NCBI GenBank assembly: GCA_014084085.1
Contig: NPFB01000009.1
Coordinates: 472,134-536,133, forward strand
Length of the DNA stretch: 64,000 bases
Origin: Hondaea fermentalgiana
Lineage: Eukaryota; Sar; Bigyra; Thraustochytrida; Thraustochytriidae
Direction: 5' to 3'
Shown here: piece by piece, positions 9,777-19,789 of the stretch
Numbering within the stretch: position 1 is the first letter of the stretch
Layout of the letters: each line of letters starts with the position of its first letter
The notes under the pieces: model-generated
Database searches by the model: none
Told to the model about the DNA's origin: nothing
Seen by the model: only the letters and a program-made list of their open reading frames with translations
Position numbers and translations under genes: made by a program

Positions 9777-10183
9777 GGGCCGGGCCGCCGGCACGTGCAC
9801 GCGGTCTCCGAGCGGTGATGCCTTGATGGCCGCGGCGCGTGCAGCGTCGCTCGCCCCGCCGAAGAAACCCACCTCGCCAGCGCCCGGCTCAGCCGCGCTG
9901 CGCGCGTACTGTACGCAGCAGCAGCGCAGGCTCCGCGCGCCCGTACCGCCTCAACCCTGCCGGCACCAGCCCAGTCGCAGCAGCAGTGCTGCCGCAGCTG
10001 CTCTGCTCTGCTCGTCGCAGACTCTTGGCTTCTTTCTTTTCATTCACCCGCCACGGCCAGCTGTGCCGATAGATCCTGCGCATCCAGCGCCATCAAAAGC
10101 GGCGCGCGCCCCGAGATCGATCGACCGCTCGCATGCTTCCGCTTTCCTTTCCCCCGCTCGCCCGCCCGCCCGCCCGCGCCCGC

Positions 10184-10283
10184 NNNNNNNNNNNNNNNNN
10201 NNNNNNNNNNNNNNNNNNNNNNNNNNNNNNNNNNNNNNNNNNNNNNNNNNNNNNNNNNNNNNNNNNNNNNNNNNNNNNNNNNN
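10184..10283. other. Assembly gap (100 N)
   Basis: Exactly 100 N between GC-rich flanks (a CCCG tetranucleotide run on the left) indicates a scaffold join of unknown true length. Confidence 0.98.
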
Positions 10284-10370
10284 GGCGCGAGCGAGCGCGG
10301 CCGGCCGGTACGGGCGCGTGCCCCTGCGCTGCTCTCGCTGCGTCGCGCGTGCGCGTGTGGAGGCTGGTAG

Positions 10371-10424
10371 CCAGACAGCAGACAGACAGACAGACGGAGG
10401 GAGGGAGGGAGGAAGGGAGGGAGT
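10371..10424. repeat. CAGA and GGGA tetranucleotide repeats
   Basis: A short CAGA run is followed directly by a GGGA-type run upstream of the myosin gene. Confidence 0.8.
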
Positions 10425-10650
10425 AGGTATAGACAGATAGGGGAAGGAGGGAGACGGCCCGAGCAAGCACAGCAAGCAAGCAGCCAGCCTCCGAGTCTGC
10501 TGCGGAAAAGGCGGCCGCCGGGAGGGAAAGCAGAACGCAGACGCGCGCTCTCTCTCTCACGGCGCGCGCGGGCGACGAGCGAGCGGGGCGTCGGTCGAGC
10601 GCGTAGGAGCGCACCGGAGGACATAGCCGGCTTCGCCTCGCATCCTTGGC

Positions 10651-10712
10651 TGGTCTGAACTGATCTGATCTAATCTGATCTGGTCTGGTCTGGTCTGGTC
10701 TCATCTGATCTA
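10651..10712. repeat. TCTGATC / TCTGG pyrimidine-rich repeat near myosin start
   Basis: A run of GATCT and GGTCT units lies about 100 bp upstream of the myosin ATG, probably in its 5' UTR or core promoter. Confidence 0.8.
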
Positions 10713-10815
10713 GTCAGGTTGCCACGGGGAGCCGAGAGCGCGAGGACAGCATAGCCAGCGAGCTCAAGACAGCGAGCGAGAAAGGAGGACTCGCGCGCGG
10801 CGCGAACCAGGCACC

Positions 10816-13020
10816 ATGAGCTACTTTATGACCAAGATGACGGAGCGTCAGAACGGCGTGGACGATCTGACGCTCATGAGCTCGATCTCGGTGGAGAACA
10901 TCGTGACCCAGCTCAAACACCGCCTCGACAAGAACAAGATCTACACCGCCGTGGGCGATGTCATCATCGCTGTGAACCCGTACAGATCGCTGCCCATCTA
11001 CGGCGAGAAACACGTGCGCAAGTACCAGACGGCCAAGCTCTCCGACTCGTCACCTCACATTTACGCCCTCGCCGAACGCGCATACCGTGGCATGAAGGAA
11101 ATGGGCCCCCAGGCCGTGGTCATCAGTGGCGAGTCCGGCGCCGGCAAGACCGAGTCCGCCAAGCTCCTTCTGCACTACGTGTCGAGCGTGTCCGGATCCT
11201 CGAGCGTCTCGGCCAACATGAAGCAGATCATTCTGCAGTCGAACCCGCTCCTCGAGTCCTTTGGCAACGCGAAAACCTTGCGCAACAACAACTCGTCCCG
11301 CTTCGGAAAGTACCTCGAGCTGCAGTTTAACGGCGCAGGCGAGCCCGTCGGTGGCGTGACGAGCAACTTTCTTCTCGAAAAGAGTCGCGTCACCTATGCG
11401 GGTCGCGGCGAGCGCAGCTTCCACGTGTTTTACGGTCTGCTCGCCGGCGGATGGCCCGAGCTCCTGAGCCAGTGCCAGCTGGGACGCGCCGAGGACTACG
11501 CTTATCTGTCGCAAGGCACCACCTACGTGGATGGCATGGACGACGCCAAGGACTTCCAAGAGGTCTTGCAGGCCTTTAACACGATCGGCGTGCCCATGGA
11601 GCAGCAGTGGTACCTCTTTACCGTGCTGGGCGGAATTCTCCATCTGGGCAACGCCCGGCTGACGGGCCGCGATGCGCCTGCGCAGCTCGAGCGCGGCGGC
11701 GAGTACTCGCTCGAGATGGCCGCCTACCTTTTTGGCGTCGCCCCGGCCGATCTGCTCAAGGCGATCACCCACAAGACGGTGGCCATGGGTGGCCGGCGCG
11801 CCAGTGTGGTGAACATTCCGCAGAACGCCGACCAGGCCTCGCAGATCCGCGACGCTTTGGCCAAGGAAATGTACAGTCGCATCTTTGACGTCATCGTGGC
11901 GCAGCTCAACTCTGTCATGTACACGCGCGACGCCCAGTTTGGCAAGACCATTGGTATTCTTGATATTTACGGTTTTGAAATCTTCAAGGAGAACGGTTTT
12001 GAGCAGCTTTGTATCAACTACGTGAACGAGCAGCTGCAGCAAATCTTTATCAGTCTCACCATCCGCGGCGAGCAGGAGCTCTACCGTCAAGAGGGTCTGC
12101 CCTGGCGCGAGATCAAGTACTTTGACAACAAGACCGTGGTGGAGCTCATCGAGGGCAGGAATCCGCCGGGGATCTTTCGCGTCCTCGATGACACGTGCCG
12201 CTCACTGCACGCTGTCGACTCGGACACTGCCGATACCAAGTTCATTGAAAAGCTGTCCATGTCTGCGGTCGCCAGCCACCCGCATTTGCGCATCCTCAGC
12301 TCCACTTCGGCATTCACGGCTGGTTTCACCATCAAGCACTATGCCGGTGATGTCACGTACTCGGTCAAGGACATGGCCTTCAAGAACATGGACAACCTTT
12401 TCCATTCGCTCGTCAACTGCATGAAGACGTCTACCAATCCCTTTGTGCGCAATCTTTGGGCCCGTGAGGAGGAGCAGGCCCATCGTCAGCCTTCAACCTC
12501 TTCGACCAAGATTCGCACCAGCTGTGGCCAGCTTGTGCAGACGCTAATGCGCTGCCAGCCGCACTACATTCGTTGTATCAAGCCCAACGAGCAAAAGGCG
12601 CCCATGAAGATCGAGGAGAAGCGCGTCTTGCATCAGGTCCGTTACCTCGGTCTTCTCGAGTCAGTGCGCGTGGCCAAGGCCGGCTACTCTTACAAGGCTA
12701 CCTTTGACCTCTTTGTACAGCGCTTCTACAGTCTCTGTCCTGGTCTGCAGGTGGGCGGCGTCGATGGTTGCCGTCAGCTCATTGCGGCCGTTCTGAAAAA
12801 GCACAGCGAGATTGCCAAGTCCGAGTTTGTCTTTGGCCACACGCGTATCTTCATCTCCAGCCCCGAGACCATTTTCATGCTCGAGGAATTTCGTGAGCAG
12901 CAGATGGATCCGGCAGGATACGCGGCCAAGGTCCGAGAGTACGAGCAGATGGAGGCCGCGGCTAATCGTCAAGAGGCCAAGGTCGCTACGCGCGGTGGCG
13001 GTTGCTGCATTATTTCATAA
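10816..13020 (+). CDS. Class I-like tailless myosin motor with C-terminal CaaX box
   Basis: This 734-aa protein is an actin-based ATPase motor. It has the P-loop GESGAGKT (residues ~105-112), switch I NNNSSRFGK (~157-165), switch II DIYGFEIF (~383-390), and the actin-binding region QPHYIRCIKPNE (~578-589). The converter ends at GHTRIFISSPETIFMLEEF. The opening (GVDDLTLMSSISVENIV) resembles class I myosins. After the converter only ~45 residues remain: no clear IQ motif, no TH1, SH3, FERM or MyTH4 tail. The protein ends GGGCCIIS. CIIS fits a CaaX box with Ser at the last position, which favours farnesylation, and the preceding Cys could be palmitoylated. The start ATG has a good context (GCACCATGA). 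The gene has strongly biased C/G-ending codons, suggesting high expression. Motor assignment is firm; lipid anchoring is inferred from the motif. Confidence 0.95.
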   Translation: MSYFMTKMTERQNGVDDLTLMSSISVENIVTQLKHRLDKNKIYTAVGDVIIAVNPYRSLPIYGEKHVRKYQTAKLSDSSPHIYALAERAYRGMKEMGPQAVVISGESGAGKTESAKLLLHYVSSVSGSSSVSANMKQIILQSNPLLESFGNAKTLRNNNSSRFGKYLELQFNGAGEPVGGVTSNFLLEKSRVTYAGRGERSFHVFYGLLAGGWPELLSQCQLGRAEDYAYLSQGTTYVDGMDDAKDFQEVLQAFNTIGVPMEQQWYLFTVLGGILHLGNARLTGRDAPAQLERGGEYSLEMAAYLFGVAPADLLKAITHKTVAMGGRRASVVNIPQNADQASQIRDALAKEMYSRIFDVIVAQLNSVMYTRDAQFGKTIGILDIYGFEIFKENGFEQLCINYVNEQLQQIFISLTIRGEQELYRQEGLPWREIKYFDNKTVVELIEGRNPPGIFRVLDDTCRSLHAVDSDTADTKFIEKLSMSAVASHPHLRILSSTSAFTAGFTIKHYAGDVTYSVKDMAFKNMDNLFHSLVNCMKTSTNPFVRNLWAREEEQAHRQPSTSSTKIRTSCGQLVQTLMRCQPHYIRCIKPNEQKAPMKIEEKRVLHQVRYLGLLESVRVAKAGYSYKATFDLFVQRFYSLCPGLQVGGVDGCRQLIAAVLKKHSEIAKSEFVFGHTRIFISSPETIFMLEEFREQQMDPAGYAAKVREYEQMEAAANRQEAKVATRGGGCCIIS

Positions 13021-13312
13021 GTTCGACCCGCCCATCCCATCTTGACCTTCGACTCTGCTGTCTGTCCCTTTCTTTGTTGTTTTCCCTCTTTTATAGATTA
13101 TGTTCTCGTGTGTACGTTTGATTTTTCTCTTTAGTTCTCCGGATGCTGGTGATGGTCGTTCACAATCTCGAGCATCATTGTTTGTTTGTTTTCAGCAAAT
13201 TGACTTGCAGACAAATTGAATTCTCGTCCCGGCTAACAATAAGTGGACTCCGAAAGATCTCTAGCTGCAATTTTCGAGCTGGATCTTAAAATTACTAGCC
13301 CTGTAGCTTCTT

Positions 13313-14292
13313 TATCTCTTGCTGCAGCTGCTCCAAAAGTGTGGGTCTGCTTGCGTTTCAAATACTGCTGCTTGTGCTGCTTGCATGTAGAACGCGCACC
13401 ATTCACAGTCACGTGCTTGTCAATGTATACAAGATGGCGAAAGATTAGAGCAATCGCTGCAACTGCAACCAACTTTTTGCGCTGATGTAGGATCTTTTAA
13501 CCTCAGCCTACAGCTTCTCAAGCGTTTTCGTCATGTGTATGCACTCAAGGTTATCATGATGGAACAAGGATTCCATGCACGTGCCAAAGCTTGGCCTAGC
13601 TATCGGCGCGTCAGCCTTGAATTCCTGCACTTGCTCGCTACCTGCAGATACGGACAATGTTTTTTCAAATGGCAACAAGGGGAGTATCCATTTCGCGACT
13701 TGCAAGTGCGGTCTCGAAGGACAGCGTCATGATTGCAGTCGGTTGCCGCAGCATTGCCGTCTTTCAGGACCCCCAAAACTTGGCCAGGTAAACCATACGA
13801 ATGAGCATCGACTGGTGATGGCGTGGGCCAATCGCAGTGCTTGCGAGGCCGGAACATTGCTTCGGGAGATAGCTTTGTCCAAGGTGGGTGGTCTTTTTCG
13901 TTAGAAGTCGTAAACATTGGCCATCTCTTCTACAGGGGAAAAAATAAGCGCGTTCACGATTTCGATGGCTTCACAGCGTTCTCGTGCACTTCGCGCGAGC
14001 ACCATGGGTCGAGTCGCTCATCTTTTGGCTTGCTCAGGTCTCACGATGATGCGCTTCTTTCTGGCTGGCCAAGCAAGCACATGCATCAGCTACAGCAATA
14101 GCTACCGCAACAGCTACAGCAGCAGCAAGCCTCATTTGGTCAACTGCAGATCTTGCAGTGCACGAGCGCGATAAGAGATTTGAAATTTCGAGCGACTCCT
14201 TCATTTTTTGTTGGGTGAGAATGATCCGATCCGCTCCAGGGGCGATCCGCCGGGGAGCGATGGACCTGAAGAAGTACTGATCACGTATAGTA

Positions 14293-14328
<36 letters not shown>

Positions 14329-14462
14329 CGGACGGACGCTCCTCGTCGCAGTTGGTCCCTATAGGGTTTTTATCACCACCTGCCTTGAGCTCGTTCACGA
14401 TCTTGACGTCCCGCATCCGCCGCACCTCGTTCACGAAAGCTATCTGCTTTGCCACCGAATCC
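13313..14462 (-). other. Possible intron-containing gene or pseudogene
   Basis: Several minus-strand segments read like protein but lie in different frames. About 14462-14340 gives AKQIAFVNEVRRMRDVKIVN. About 14215-14035 gives KMKESLEISNLLSRS and a helical Ala/Val stretch. About 14010-13904 gives RERCEAIEIVNALIFSPVEE. About 13910-13720 and 13710-13508 give further mixed-composition sequence, ending HMTKTLEKL. About 13360-13313 gives TLLEQLQQEIKKLQG. GT/AG pairs exist between some, and a (TGCG)n microsatellite separates the first two. No segment is recognisable as a family. Either a spliced gene with short introns or a decayed gene would explain it. I cannot define exons. Confidence 0.25.
14292..14338. 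repeat. (ACGC)n microsatellite
   Basis: About ten ACGC units grade into ACGG units. Confidence 0.95.
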
Positions 14463-15245
14463 TACAGACCTGCTGTGGAGAAGCTACTAGCTCCCAGCAG
14501 CGTCCCTCGGAGCTTCTTTAGCAAAGCTAGCAGCTTTTACACAAGTTGTGTGGGGAGCTAACAGTGCTTCTCGAGGCCTCCACACCTAAAAGCTACAGCT
14601 TATTTGCCGCACTTTGTGCTGAAGCACAGCACGCCTTTGCACGATCGTTCCCACAATAACTGCGCGTTCGCCTTTTCGCGCCGCACCCGCCCACACCTCG
14701 CCCGCGCGAGGCTGGATTCCGCCCCCTCGCGCAGCCTACCGCAGGGCCTCCGCCCAGCGCCCCGCCCCGCAGCTGCGGCGGCGCGGCACAGGCCCCTCGT
14801 CCCCCGCTCTGCTCCCTCTGCTCTGTCAAGCAGAGGCGCGAGCCTGGAGAGGCCTGCAGAGAGAAAGGTGCAGCAGCTGCAGCTGCAGCTGCAGGCGGCG
14901 GCGCGTTGCGTGACGAAGGCGCCGCGGCCAGGCCAGGCCAGGCCAGGCGAGGCGAGGAGGCGGGGCGAGGCCGAGGCGCAGGCGCGTGCTTGGGGCGCGA
15001 GAGTGCGGCCGGCTGCGGCGAGGCGGGGAGAGAGCGAGAGCGAGCGGGAGGCCAGGCGGGCGGAGAGCGACGGCGAAGAGCGGGGAGGAGAGCGCGGAGA
15101 AGAGGGGGAAGAGCGGGTCAAGCGGCCAGGCGGCCAGCGCACCCACAGCGGCGGCCAATCGGACACCTCCTCTCCCAACCCCTCTCGCCTCGCCTTCCCG
15201 CAGAGAGCGGCTGCTGGCGGCCATACGGTCGGCTCCCGCCACGGA

Positions 15246-15265
15246 GGCTGGCTGGCTGGCTGGCT
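15246..15265. repeat. (GGCT)n microsatellite
   Basis: About five units occur; a shorter run of the same unit recurs near 15308-15321. Confidence 0.9.
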
Positions 15266-16048
15266 ATCTCTCTCTCAATGTCCGTATATGTTTATACTGC
15301 ATGTCCTGGCTGGCTGGCTGTCTAGTTGAACTAAGAGGGCGCGCGCGCCAGCGTCACTGGCCCACAGTGGTGGGCGGTCAGCCGGATGCGGTAGAGAGGG
15401 AAACAGGGGCAGAGACGCGCCGCCCCGCAGCCGGCGGAGACGAGGCGCGCAGGCGCGAGTGCAACGGCTTAAGCGGAGCCGGGGCGGAAGCAGGGAGGAA
15501 CAGGCCGCAGCAGCTGCGCGCAGTGGCAGAGGACGCGAGCAAGGGCGTAAGGTGACGTCTGGCTGGGAAGCTCACGGTAGGGGAGAATGAGTGGAGCTGC
15601 GGACGCTGTGGACGGAGTCAACCGGGTTTCGTGAGGTCCGTGGCTGTGCAGGGGAAGCAAGCTGTGGACGGAGGCTGGTCAGTGCTATGTTAGGCAGAGA
15701 ATAAGCGGTGCTGGAGCGGTGCCTCGAGGGTGAGTGCGGGGGAAATAATGTGGTGTGGGGCGAGGGGCAGCAGCTGCAGAGGGGCCGAGACGCGCGTCTC
15801 GGAAGCAGCGGGGAACTTCTACGGGAGCAGGTAGTCGGCGGAGAGAAGGGGAGAAAGACAGGAAGAAAAAGGGAAAAGAAAGAATAGCCGAGTCGAGTCG
15901 AGTCGAGGAGGCAGACAGACAGACCTGCATTGCCTTGCCCGCCCCGCCCGCCCGCGTGCACGACTGCCAGCGAGCGAGCGAGCAAGCGCCGCGAGCGTAC
16001 GCGGAGCGAGGCGCAACCGGCGTGAGGACAGAAAGAGAGACGAGAGAT

Positions 16049-16525
16049 ATGGTGCGCGCACGCGTGAACCGCGCTCAGCGCGGAGGAGACCGGCGTCTGG
16101 AGACGGCCGACCTCTTGGACTTCGCCAAGGAGCTTGACGTCAAGGTGGCGTCCAAGCGCGAGAAGATGGCCGCGAACGAGGCCGTGTCCACCGCCGTCGA
16201 TACCTTCTCGGCCGTCTTCGCGGACGCCGACGGCGAGTCTACCGGCAGCGCCGACTCGGACCTCATGCGTAAGCAGCTCGACAAGTACGAGCTCCAGCTC
16301 CACCACGCGCGCGAGGCCGTCGTCGCCGCCAAGGAGTCTGACGCCTTGCTGCTGCAGATGAACGCCAAGCTTGAGAACCGTGTGCGCGAGCTCTCGGTTG
16401 AGAACCAAAAACTCATGGCTCTTGCCAAGTACCTGCGCCAGTTCGAGCGCGAAAACTCCGAGCTGCGCTTCATTGTGCAGGGTTTCTTTGATAGCTCTGC
16501 AAAGGCTGCCACCGTCGCCCCATAG
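16049..16525 (+). CDS. Small coiled-coil protein
   Basis: This 158-aa protein starts at the ATG 16049, the only ATG in a longer open frame; upstream sequence in this frame is low-complexity. The N-terminus is basic (MVRARVNRAQRGGDRR). It is followed by a helical segment (TADLLDFAKELDVKVASKRE) and, after a short acidic Ser-rich linker, a long heptad-type coiled coil from about residue 72 to 145 (MRKQLDKYELQLHHAREAVV, LENRVRELSVENQKLMALAK). No domain is recognised. It probably dimerises and acts as a structural or adaptor protein. It is convergent with another coiled-coil gene 516 bp away. Coding is supported by even composition and C/G-ending codon bias. Confidence 0.7.
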   Translation: MVRARVNRAQRGGDRRLETADLLDFAKELDVKVASKREKMAANEAVSTAVDTFSAVFADADGESTGSADSDLMRKQLDKYELQLHHAREAVVAAKESDALLLQMNAKLENRVRELSVENQKLMALAKYLRQFERENSELRFIVQGFFDSSAKAATVAP

Positions 16526-17041
16526 ACGAGCAGGAGCCTTTGCAACATGTCTGTGCTCTGATGGCCGGGACCTTCGAGTCCCTGCTGCACATTGAGCCAA
16601 TACCTCAAATCACGCCAACGACCCGCTCGCGCCAACTGTATGGGGGAGATCGCGGCAAGCAAGCCTTACACGTTGAACGCCCCTTGCGAGGAGAAGGTTG
16701 ACTTCTTTCTCATTTCCTCGCAACGGCCCTGTTCTTTCTTTTTTTTTACGACGGCTTGCCTGTCTCCTTCTCTTTTTCCCTCCTTTTTCCGCGGTCTGGA
16801 CGAGTGACCATTTTTCTTTTAATCATCGCGATTTGCCTTCGCGGCAAGCTTCGTGCGACTCCGTACATACGACCCCACCACACTTCACACGTGCATTACT
16901 TTTCTTTTCTTTTTAGCGCGCTCGATAGAAAGATACCCTTAGCAAGAACGTGGGCAGCCTTGATTCTGCCTATCTTCGTTCTGCTCCTGGGAGTCTTTGT
17001 ATGTAGCGCCATGAAAACAAGACAAAACAAAATATATTTCA
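16526..17041. other. Convergent intergenic region
   Basis: This holds two opposing 3' UTRs. It is pyrimidine-rich (T/C tracts near 16735-16800 and 16901-16915). No gene is seen. Confidence 0.45.
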
Positions 17042-18100
17042 CTACTTTTCACTCTCCCCCAATAATTCCGCTTGAAAGTCTCGAAACGCCTGCGCGGTCT
17101 TGTGCTGCTCCTCCAACAAGGCTTCCGCATTCTGCTTTTCGAGGTCCACAAGCTTTTGAGCGCATGACGCCAAACACTCCTTGAGCTCCCGCGCCGGATC
17201 AGGTGTGGGGGCGTCTTGAACCGCAGCGGCGTCGCCGTCTTCGAGATGGTCGACGAGAGATACATTGTTGATACGTTTAGGGTCGACGAGGTCACCAAAT
17301 CCGAGTCCCTTCAGTATCATCTCATGCGGAACGGATCCTTGGGTCGAATCGCGCAGCTTGCTCTCCAGGCGAGCCATCTCCGTTTTTAAAACAGACGTTG
17401 GCTCCAGGACGGCGGCACACAGGAGCTGCATGGCACGCTCCAAGCCGTCAATTCTGGCCTGAGTGTCGTTGCACGCCATTTCCAAGCCTTGGTTTTTCTC
17501 AAGCTCTTTCGCGAGCTCCTTCTCCATTGCAGTCATGCTCTCGCGTTGTTGGGCTGCTCGTGAAACTTCTGCTGACGTGCGTCGCAAGATCGCCTCGAAC
17601 GCCTGCCGTTCCGAGATCAGTCGTTGGTTCTCGCGCGCCTGCATCTTGACGTGCCGCTCCAGCTGATCAACAGACTCTTCAATCTCTTGTTGCTCGCGAT
17701 GCCTCGTCCCCATCTCGCCCACAAGCTTACGAGCCTCGACATTGAGCTCTGCGAGGGCCGCGAATGTCTCCTCAAGCGAGTCTCGAAGCCCCACGGCCGC
17801 ATCGACGGTCTCGGCGCTATCTCTTCGGAGCTCTTCTTGCATGGGATCCAACGATTGAACCTCTGCTGCTGTGCGTTGCATCGCATCCCATTCTTTCGAT
17901 GAAATCGCCGAGCTCGTCGTCAATGCCTCGCGCAACTCTTCGCGCCGCTTCAAGAGGCACTCGCACTCGTGCGATCGGGCGTGCAGCTGTTCGTGAAACT
18001 CGCTCAGTCGTGACTTTTCACGCTCGAGCATCTCCTCCGCGATGGCCTCGGCCGCCTCCTGCTCGGCCAAGAGCGCCGCTACGTCCGAATTCATGGACAT
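17042..18100 (-). CDS. Coiled-coil protein, function unknown
   Basis: This 352-aa protein starts at ATG 18098-18100 (MSMNSDVAALLAEQEAAEAI). A second ATG lies two codons in. Nearly the whole chain is Glu/Arg/Leu-rich heptad sequence, broken at about residues 255-305 by a less helical segment containing GLGFGDLVDPKRINNVSLVD and an acidic Pro-containing linker. It then ends in another coil. No ATPase head or known motif is present, so it is not an SMC or kinesin. Likely roles are cytoskeletal or centrosomal scaffolding, by architecture only. It is divergent from the methyltransferase gene, with 473 bp between start codons. Confidence 0.75.
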   Translation of the reverse strand: MSMNSDVAALLAEQEAAEAIAEEMLEREKSRLSEFHEQLHARSHECECLLKRREELREALTTSSAISSKEWDAMQRTAAEVQSLDPMQEELRRDSAETVDAAVGLRDSLEETFAALAELNVEARKLVGEMGTRHREQQEIEESVDQLERHVKMQARENQRLISERQAFEAILRRTSAEVSRAAQQRESMTAMEKELAKELEKNQGLEMACNDTQARIDGLERAMQLLCAAVLEPTSVLKTEMARLESKLRDSTQGSVPHEMILKGLGFGDLVDPKRINNVSLVDHLEDGDAAAVQDAPTPDPARELKECLASCAQKLVDLEKQNAEALLEEQHKTAQAFRDFQAELLGESEK

Positions 18101-18573
18101 TTCTCCGTTTCGATCGGGTAAGAACTACTTTTCGAGACTTGCTCACCTGCCAGTGGGCAAAACTCTGCACGCAGGAAAAGGAATAGATTTGCGATCGGTT
18201 ATGATCTCGTAAACGTGCAGTGTCGGCGAGAGCGGGCTGTCGATCAACGTTTTGGATTTGAAAATGGGTCCCTACATGTTGGAAATCTTCATTTGTTATA
18301 TGGGGAGGGGAGGGAGTGATCATGACAGGACAACTCGCAGACAATTTGAGGTCGAAGACGCGAATGGTTCTTCAGATCTTCTGTGCCGCATCAGCAACTT
18401 TTACATCACATTTCTTTGTCCGTGCATTTTCATGTGCTGCGACCTGTGACCCGTAAAAGCTTTTTTCTTGGTCCCAAAGGCCCAAGCTTGCAGAACCTCT
18501 TCTAGAATCGCCAGGCGGCACAGCCTGCTCAGAGCCTGACGTGAGCCCTCGCCGAACGAAGAGGGGAGCGAGG
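18101..18573. other. Divergent promoter region
   Basis: This lies between the coiled-coil gene (-) and the rRNA methyltransferase gene (+). A purine-rich GGGGAGGGGAGGGAG block sits at 18302-18316. No gene is seen. Confidence 0.45.
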
Positions 18574-19371
18574 ATGCTGAGCAGCCCATGTGCCACCTTG
18601 CGCAGGAAGTCGCACGCGCCTCAGCAGGTTCTTCGGCAAATAACCTTGCCCTGGCATCATCGCCTGTCGTCTGAGCCACCCCTTTTAGCGCTGCGACCTA
18701 GGTCTACTCAGACACGTGCGCTGAGTGGAAAGCGAAGGAGAGCCAAGTCGCCATGGATTGCGCGCCAGGCGCGTGATCCTTTCGTCGCTGCGCGCGAGTC
18801 TGCAGGCTACAGGTCGAGGGCGGCCTTCAAACTGCTAGAAATTGATCAAAAACAACAACTTTTCAAAGGCGCCAAGGTCATCCTCGACCTCGGCGCCGCA
18901 CCCGGCGGTTGGGCTCAGGTAGCGGCGCAGCAATGTGGTCCATCAACAACGATCATCATGTGCGACCTGTTGCCAGTTCAATCACTCAAGGGATGTACTT
19001 TTATTCAAGGCGACTTTCTCGAACCTGAGATTCAAGACAAAGTCCGTCAAGAAGCCCACCGTGCCTCGGGTCAACCTTATGTTGACCTTGTTCTTTGTGA
19101 CATGGCACCAAACACCTTGGGGAACCATAGTGCTGATCATTTGCGTCAAATAGAACTCGTCGAGGCAGCCTGGGAAACTGCGCAAGCCGTCCTTCAGCCC
19201 GATCGCGGCGCCTTTTTGACTAAAATCTTCACAGGTCCAGAGGACCAACTTATTGCAAATGAAATGAAACGCGCCTTTCGCGAGTTCAAGCGCGTCAAGC
19301 CCGCTGCGACCCGTAAAGAGTCACGAGAAATCTTTTTCCTCGGTCGCGGCTTTCGCCAGCCACAGACTTGA
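18574..19371 (+). CDS. MRM2: FtsJ/RrmJ-type rRNA 2'-O-methyltransferase, probably mitochondrial MRM2
   Basis: This 265-aa enzyme is predicted to methylate a ribose 2'-OH of the large-subunit rRNA A-loop using S-adenosylmethionine. The Rossmann core begins with SRAAFKLLEIDQK (residues ~79-91, first catalytic Lys). It then has the SAM motif VILDLGAAPGGWAQVA (~103-118), VDLVLCDMAPNT with the catalytic Asp (~171-182), FLTKIF with the second Lys (~215), and ESREIFFLGRGF with the Glu (~249-260). The K-D-K-E tetrad is therefore complete. The first ~65 residues are Arg/Ser/Leu-rich with almost no acidic residues, which fits a mitochondrial presequence. The start is the ATG at 18574 (MLSSPCATLRRK); the frame extends 33 nt further without an ATG. 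Confidence 0.92.
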   Translation: MLSSPCATLRRKSHAPQQVLRQITLPWHHRLSSEPPLLALRPRSTQTRALSGKRRRAKSPWIARQARDPFVAARESAGYRSRAAFKLLEIDQKQQLFKGAKVILDLGAAPGGWAQVAAQQCGPSTTIIMCDLLPVQSLKGCTFIQGDFLEPEIQDKVRQEAHRASGQPYVDLVLCDMAPNTLGNHSADHLRQIELVEAAWETAQAVLQPDRGAFLTKIFTGPEDQLIANEMKRAFREFKRVKPAATRKESREIFFLGRGFRQPQT

Positions 19372-19789
19372 AACAATGACAACATTCATTCGTGCATTCG
19401 TGCGTGTATTTACAGACAAAGTCGTGAATCACAACAAGTGGAAGAAGAACAGCAATGGAAGACCCATTCGTGAAGATAACTCAATGCGTTTGTCGCGATT
19501 AACGCACCGCACATGTTTTGTTCCGTTTCCAAAGAGCTTATGTTTCGAATCAAGGGAGCGAGAGCTTTTGACTCCATCATGAGCTGCTATCTCCGCACGG
19601 ACAAAGACTTCCTACAATTTTCTGACGTGACAGAAAGGTTTACAAGTCGCCACGTCCTCCTGCACGAACACGTGTCTGGCCCCACTGAGTGAAAGAAAGA
19701 CCAAGCTGCAGCAGCCCGCGCAACAGGTCCAGCCATTTCCCCAACCAAGAAAAAAGAAAAGAAACGAAATGACAAGCCAGGTCCTCTCG
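19372..19789. other. Convergent intergenic region
   Basis: This holds the 3' UTRs of the methyltransferase and TLDc genes. No gene or strong repeat is seen. Confidence 0.4.

Larger units (their letters stand above)
8598..10815. other. GC-rich divergent spacer with microsatellites and an assembly gap
   Basis: About 2.2 kb separates the unknown minus-strand gene from the myosin. It holds a (TTTG)n tract (8643-8682), a T-rich stretch (8797-8834), CAG-type repeats (9751-9776), CAGA/GGGA repeats (10371-10424), TCTGATC/TCTGG repeats (10651-10712) and a 100-N gap. Long GC-rich frames on both strands here have Arg/Ala/Pro/Ser composition and no ATG-led, family-like sequence. One minus-strand frame near 9177-9872 ends in a hydrophobic stretch but begins without ATG. 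I call no gene. Confidence 0.5.
13021..16048. other. 3-kb spacer: myosin 3' UTR, coding-like fragments, GC-rich repeats
   Basis: The left third (13.0-14.6 kb) is AT-richer and contains protein-like fragments on the minus strand, described separately. The right part (14.6-16.0 kb) is very GC-rich, with GGCT repeats (15246-15265), purine-rich GAG/GCG runs and GAGTC repeats near 15892-15907. Frames in the right part are Arg/Ala/Pro low-complexity and lack family features; it is probably the upstream region of the coiled-coil gene at 16049. Confidence 0.45.

Noticed and set aside
9177..9872. 231-codon minus-strand frame ending in a hydrophobic segment
   Set aside because: It opens at GTG rather than ATG, is Arg/Ala/Ser-rich over most of its length and follows the GC-rich spacer composition; one hydrophobic stretch from AT-rich DNA is not enough.
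11050..12090. 346-codon frame antisense to the CaaX myosin
   Set aside because: Codon-bias shadow of the motor domain.
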